Made by a program: the position numbers and the translations under genes. 35,109 bases of DNA from Planctomycetota bacterium (GTDB lineage Bacteria > Planctomycetota > Planctomycetia > Gemmatales > Gemmataceae): assembly GCA_016873225.1 (NCBI GenBank), contig VGXS01000035.1:1-35109 (forward strand). The letters run 5' to 3'. Positions 31,944 to 35,109 of the stretch are shown here, one piece after another. How positions within the stretch are numbered: position 1 is the first letter of the stretch; each line of letters opens with the position of its first letter. A model generated the notes under the pieces. It saw only the letters and a program-made list of their open reading frames with translations, did not search any database and was not told where the DNA came from.

Positions 31944-33230
31944 TTACGAAGGCTTCTTGTTCCAATATTCTGGAAGATTGTTTTTTGTTTCGCGCATTAT
32001 TTCAAGAATGGCGTTACGGTCCTCGAAAGAAAGATGCCGATACCGCCCGTCTTCCTTTTTCAGTGCCAAGATCTCCCAAAATCTTTTGTATATGCGGTTC
32101 CTTGCCTCGGATGGCAAACCATCGAACAACTCCGAATAAACGACATAACTCATAGGGTGTTGAAACATTCTTGTCCTTAGGTCGAAAGTCCTTAGCGTGC
32201 GACGCTTGGAATCAAAGGGCCCGAGCGACTCAAAAGCTTTTGCGAAGTCCGATGTTCCGGTCACTCTTCCAGACAACTTGGCTTCACCGGAAAATAGAAG
32301 GTACTCCACGACCGGTTCACAAGCCCTTTCAATCCGGCGCGTGATGCCTTCGCTCCTGTAGTTCGCAGGGGAACCCATTAGGCGATTCACCTCGGCCTGC
32401 TCCGCCAAGGCCATGCGGGTAAGGTAGTTGGCGCGAACAAGACGGTTGTGGGCTTCCAACTGATGCTCCAAAACCATGAGGGCAACAATGTCACTCCCGG
32501 GTTCAAGATATTCTGAACCTTTGATGACATTCTCTAACGCGATGGTTTTACCATTTTCGGGAGTATCAGCTTCGAAGCGGCTATTGAAAAACATGTTTCC
32601 CATGTGGCGGTGGTTTTCGACGGTTCCAGTCACATACCATCCACCCCATCGTTCTTCCAAGGGCGTTGCATGATCGACACGCCTGGAGCCACGGGATAAT
32701 AGCAATTCGCCAGTCTGATCCGTGGCAACAGATCGAATCATATGGCCGGGAAAACCTTGTGTTGCTGATGCGCCATGGCAAATCAGGCAACGCTCAGTTT
32801 CCCGCTTGAACACGGGCCGGGCAAATTTCTCCTGATCGAGGGTGTAAAAAACCGTTCCCAAATTCCGATCGGCTGCCGTTATCTCAAGGACATCCCCTGA
32901 TTGGCAGAATCCGATCGTCACATGGTCGTTGAAATAAAGGGCGCGCGGTTTTCTTGGATTGATGCGTTGCCTCTGAAGGCTTGTCTTGGAAAAAACGAGA
33001 ATCTGGGAACTTCGCGAAATACCAAGGGCCTCCAATAAGGAAGGTAGATACCCCTGTCCGCCATAGTGTTGCAGATTCACTTCCTGCTTATTCATCCTGA
33101 CCGAAAGGGACGCGATGCTGTCGGCAGGTTGGGAGTCGGAGTATCGAATCGGCGGGCGATCATAGTCATCGGCCGCGATGAGTGAAGCCGACAAGGCGAT
33201 AACAACTAAAACTATTGGTTTTTTCGTCAT
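31944..33230 (-). CDS. Exported CxxCH haem-type protein
   Basis: A 428-residue protein with a signal peptide (MTKKPIVLVVIALSASLIA). One haem-binding motif, CLICH (148-152), is in the middle of the chain rather than at the N-terminus. Nearby WGGWYVTGTVENHRHMGN may offer an axial ligand. The rest is mainly helical (LEHQLEAHNRLVRANYLTRM). The overall pattern matches large, poorly described planctomycete and proteobacterial proteins annotated only as cytochrome-like. The ATG at 33230 has no Shine-Dalgarno sequence; its leader is very AT-rich. A perfect TATAAT (33246-33251) stands about 16 bases upstream but without a matching -35. The beta-helix gene follows after 49 bases. I do not recognise the function. 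Confidence 0.7.
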   Translation of the reverse strand: MTKKPIVLVVIALSASLIAADDYDRPPIRYSDSQPADSIASLSVRMNKQEVNLQHYGGQGYLPSLLEALGISRSSQILVFSKTSLQRQRINPRKPRALYFNDHVTIGFCQSGDVLEITAADRNLGTVFYTLDQEKFARPVFKRETERCLICHGASATQGFPGHMIRSVATDQTGELLLSRGSRRVDHATPLEERWGGWYVTGTVENHRHMGNMFFNSRFEADTPENGKTIALENVIKGSEYLEPGSDIVALMVLEHQLEAHNRLVRANYLTRMALAEQAEVNRLMGSPANYRSEGITRRIERACEPVVEYLLFSGEAKLSGRVTGTSDFAKAFESLGPFDSKRRTLRTFDLRTRMFQHPMSYVVYSELFDGLPSEARNRIYKRFWEILALKKEDGRYRHLSFEDRNAILEIMRETKNNLPEYWNKKPS

Positions 33231-33245
33231 AAATCATTTTTAATA

Positions 33246-33251
33246 ATTATA
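33246..33251 (-). promoter_or_regulatory. Possible -10 box for the haem-protein gene
   Basis: TATAAT on the minus strand, 16 bases before the ATG at 33230, in a 60-base AT-rich gap. It lacks a recognisable -35 and would give a leader of only about 8 bases with no ribosome-binding site, so this is a weak call. Confidence 0.25.
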
Positions 33252-33290
33252 AACCTTTTTTATGACCCATTTTTAAAATATCAATCCCGC

Positions 33291-34931
33291 CTACCTCCAA
33301 AGCCTTGCGGCCTGTTCCATCGTCATCCACATGCCCCAGGCAAGTGGAATAATGGCCATGGCCCAGAGGGCCCCGGCAACAACATGCGAACCTGGCTTTC
33401 CTGATTCGGGTTCGCAATCATGCTTTCCATCATTGATTTCAGCCAAATCAATGGCATGATCTTTTTCTGATGTCGTGTAAAGGCTTCGGGAAACTGGACG
33501 AACAAGGAGATTCAAGAAAAATCCCGCCACCATGAACCCTGCCATCACGCGCAGGATCAGATCGTAGGCATCGCTTTTGGGCACACCTGACCGCAATTGC
33601 GCGTCATTGATGTAATTGACCAAGCCTGGTCCAAGGATTCCAGCGACCGACCAGGCGGTAAGCAATCTTCCGTGTATCGCGCCAACCATGCGCGTCCCGA
33701 ACAAATCAGCTAGATAAGCTGGTATTGTCGCGAATCCTCCGCCATACATTGTCAAAATTACGCAAAACACTGATACAAAAGCGCCAACACCAGCCGACTT
33801 TCCAATCATCGGGGCACCGCAGTATAAAGCGGCTCCCAAAATAAAAAAAATCGTGTAAGTGTTTTGCCTACCAATCCAATCGGAAATCGACGCCCAGAAG
33901 AACCTTCCCGCGATGTTGAACAGGCTCAGTAATCCGGTGAACCCCGCGGCGACCGTTCCGATTTGGGCCATCTGGTCCCTCGTCAACTGGTCGATCGAAG
34001 CGTTCATACCCAGCAACCTACCGCCAAACATTTCCTGGATCATGGGTGACGCCATGCCAATCACGCCAATCCCGGCGGTAACATTCAGGCACAATACCGC
34101 CCAGAGCAGCCAGAACTGAACCGTCTTGCATGCCACATCGACCGGGACATGCGAAGCATCAAACAACTTAGGGATCTTGTCGTGGTTCCGCGCAACGGCA
34201 TTCGGTTGCCAATCTGGCGGCGGAACCCGATAAGCCATCGATCCGATGGTCATGAAAACGGCATATATGCCGGCCATGGCGAGAAGAGTCTCCCAAACTC
34301 CAACGGAATTGGGAGACGCGAAGCGACGCATCAGCAGGTCAGCGAGTGGCGATCCGATCATCGCGCCTCCCCCGAACCCCATGATGGCCATTCCAGTGGC
34401 CATCCCCCTCCTGTCTGGAAACCACTTCAAAAGGGTAGATACAGGCGAAATATATCCCAACCCGAGGCCGATCCCGCCTAACACGCCGGTTCCAAGCCAC
34501 AAGAGCCACAGTTGGTGCCAGTAAATCCCGATGGCGCCAATCGCCATGCCCCCACACCAGAACACCATCGCAGCCAGGCCCGCTTTCCTCGGCCCGGCAT
34601 GTTCCAGCCATTTACCGAACAAGGCGGCGCTGGAACCCAAAAACACGAAGAAAAGCGTGTACAACCAACCCAACAATGGTTTGTCCCAGTCATGCCGGGT
34701 CGTGAACAACTTCTCATACCAAGGCATTGTCTCCGGACAGGGAATCGAGTGGTCAATTCCGATGGCGCGGGTAAGTGGCAGCCAAAAGACCGAAAAGCCG
34801 TAGGCCATGCCGATGGAAAGGTGAATGCACATGGCTGCCGGTGGCACCATCCAGCGGTTAAAGCCCGGCCCCGCAACTGTTCTTGACCGATCAAGGAAAG
34901 CCACGAAATAGGGCAGCATGACCAAACTCAT
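33291..34931 (-). CDS. OFA-family (oxalate/formate-type) MFS transporter
   Basis: A 546-residue major facilitator protein with about 12 to 13 membrane segments. Its N-terminal NRWMVPPAAMCIHLSIGMAY and the following GFSVFWLPL are the usual opening of the OFA subfamily. The MFS A-like motif appears as GKWLEHAGPRK and a second as SDWIGRQNTY. The central loop (about 235-265) is hydrophilic. The C-terminal tail carries an acidic, soluble stretch and one extra hydrophobic helix (VAGALWAMAIIPLAWGMW). The family exchanges small carboxylates such as oxalate, formate or lactate; the substrate here is not determinable. Starts at 34931 and 34919 are both possible; neither has a strong site, and a TTG at 34958 is less likely. 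The tRNA-Sec ends 50 bases upstream on the same strand. Confidence 0.85.
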   Translation of the reverse strand: MSLVMLPYFVAFLDRSRTVAGPGFNRWMVPPAAMCIHLSIGMAYGFSVFWLPLTRAIGIDHSIPCPETMPWYEKLFTTRHDWDKPLLGWLYTLFFVFLGSSAALFGKWLEHAGPRKAGLAAMVFWCGGMAIGAIGIYWHQLWLLWLGTGVLGGIGLGLGYISPVSTLLKWFPDRRGMATGMAIMGFGGGAMIGSPLADLLMRRFASPNSVGVWETLLAMAGIYAVFMTIGSMAYRVPPPDWQPNAVARNHDKIPKLFDASHVPVDVACKTVQFWLLWAVLCLNVTAGIGVIGMASPMIQEMFGGRLLGMNASIDQLTRDQMAQIGTVAAGFTGLLSLFNIAGRFFWASISDWIGRQNTYTIFFILGAALYCGAPMIGKSAGVGAFVSVFCVILTMYGGGFATIPAYLADLFGTRMVGAIHGRLLTAWSVAGILGPGLVNYINDAQLRSGVPKSDAYDLILRVMAGFMVAGFFLNLLVRPVSRSLYTTSEKDHAIDLAEINDGKHDCEPESGKPGSHVVAGALWAMAIIPLAWGMWMTMEQAARLWR

Positions 34932-34980
34932 CGTTTGTAAAGCCGGAAGGCCGCACAAGAGCCGGGGGTGTGGGCAATAA

Positions 34981-35078
34981 TGGCGGGAGTGTATAGGAAT
35001 CGAACCTACTGGGAGCCTTGTTCAAACCCCCCGCTGGTTTTGAAGACCAGGGCCGGCGCCAGCCGTGCAAACACTCCC
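34981..35078 (-). tRNA. selC: Selenocysteine tRNA, anticodon TCA
   Basis: A 98-base tRNA including an encoded CCA (34981-34983 as TGG on the plus strand). The acceptor stem is 8 bp (GGGAGTGT with ACACTCCC), longer than the normal 7. The anticodon stem CTGGT/ACCAG encloses CTTCAAA, so the anticodon is TCA, reading UGA (35041-35043). The T arm has GGTTCGATTCC, with a 5-bp stem counting one G-U pair, giving the 8+5 form of bacterial tRNA-Sec. The variable arm is long (about 20 bases), and the D arm is extended. Discriminator G73 is present. This is the selenocysteine-inserting tRNA, so the organism should also encode SelA, SelB, SelD and at least one selenoprotein. None is in this window. Confidence 0.93.
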
Positions 35079-35109
35079 TTATAAGTGCCTATCTTATCAA
35101 ATTGATCCA

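Noticed and set aside
1..35109. In-frame UGA (selenocysteine) codons within the window's genes
   Set aside because: The gene ends I checked do not continue into conserved sequence after a TGA, and no CxxU-type motif was seen.
1..35109. CRISPR arrays, insertion sequences, phage genes and rRNA
   Set aside because: No regularly spaced repeats, transposase or integrase motifs, or rRNA sequence were found.

Overview
The window looks like a chromosomal segment of a planctomycete (Planctomycetota). The main evidence is a DUF1501 / DUF1549-DUF1553 (PSCyt-PSD1) operon, an ECF-type sigma factor overlapping a membrane-anchored Ser/Thr kinase, many secreted proteins with planctomycete-style architectures, and a GH3-family adenylase. 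No phage genes, insertion sequences or CRISPR arrays were seen.

Layout. 1-5.7 kb: a small exported TPR protein (-), divergent from an enolase-superfamily enzyme (+), then the DUF1501 -> BIG2/DUF1549/DUF1553 operon (-). 5.8-7.7 kb: a secreted lectin/FN3/metallophosphoesterase fusion (-). 7.95-11.1 kb: two tandem secreted proteins (+) sharing an unnamed domain; the second ends in a DUF11 domain. 11.1-20.3 kb: ten co-directional genes (-): D-2-hydroxyacid dehydrogenase, hotdog dehydratase, FabG-type reductase, unusual acyl carrier protein, second hotdog dehydratase, ketosynthase-like protein with a broken catalytic triad, intact ketosynthase, membrane alpha/beta hydrolase, GH3 adenylase and a previously uncalled 33-residue membrane peptide. 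20.4-26.8 kb (+): PAP2 phosphatase, FHA/coiled-coil protein, a Pnkp-like RNA-repair protein without its ligase domain, then the sigma factor and kinase. 26.7-28.2 kb: PhoD-like phosphatase (-). 28.3-30.5 kb (+): DUF1508-like secreted protein and an amidohydrolase. 30.5-33.2 kb (-): beta-helix protein and a CxxCH haem protein. 33.3-35.1 kb (-): an OFA-family MFS transporter directly downstream of a selenocysteine tRNA.

The most interesting system is the 11.1-19.1 kb cluster. It is a dissociated type II fatty-acid/polyketide-like pathway in which an active ketosynthase is paired with a chain-length-factor-like partner (Cys-His-His replaced by Asp-Cys-His). It has two dehydratases, one of which has its catalytic Glu and neighbouring Gln exchanged, and a carrier protein with an insertion of about 40 residues. 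A GH3 enzyme could activate or amidate the finished acyl chain. The product is unknown. The second notable point is tRNA-Sec beside an oxalate/formate-family transporter, which suggests that selenium machinery or a selenoprotein formate dehydrogenase lies just beyond the right edge. The Pnkp-like gene also has its Shine-Dalgarno sequence buried in a GC-rich hairpin.

All assignments come from reading motifs and gene order by eye. No database search was run.
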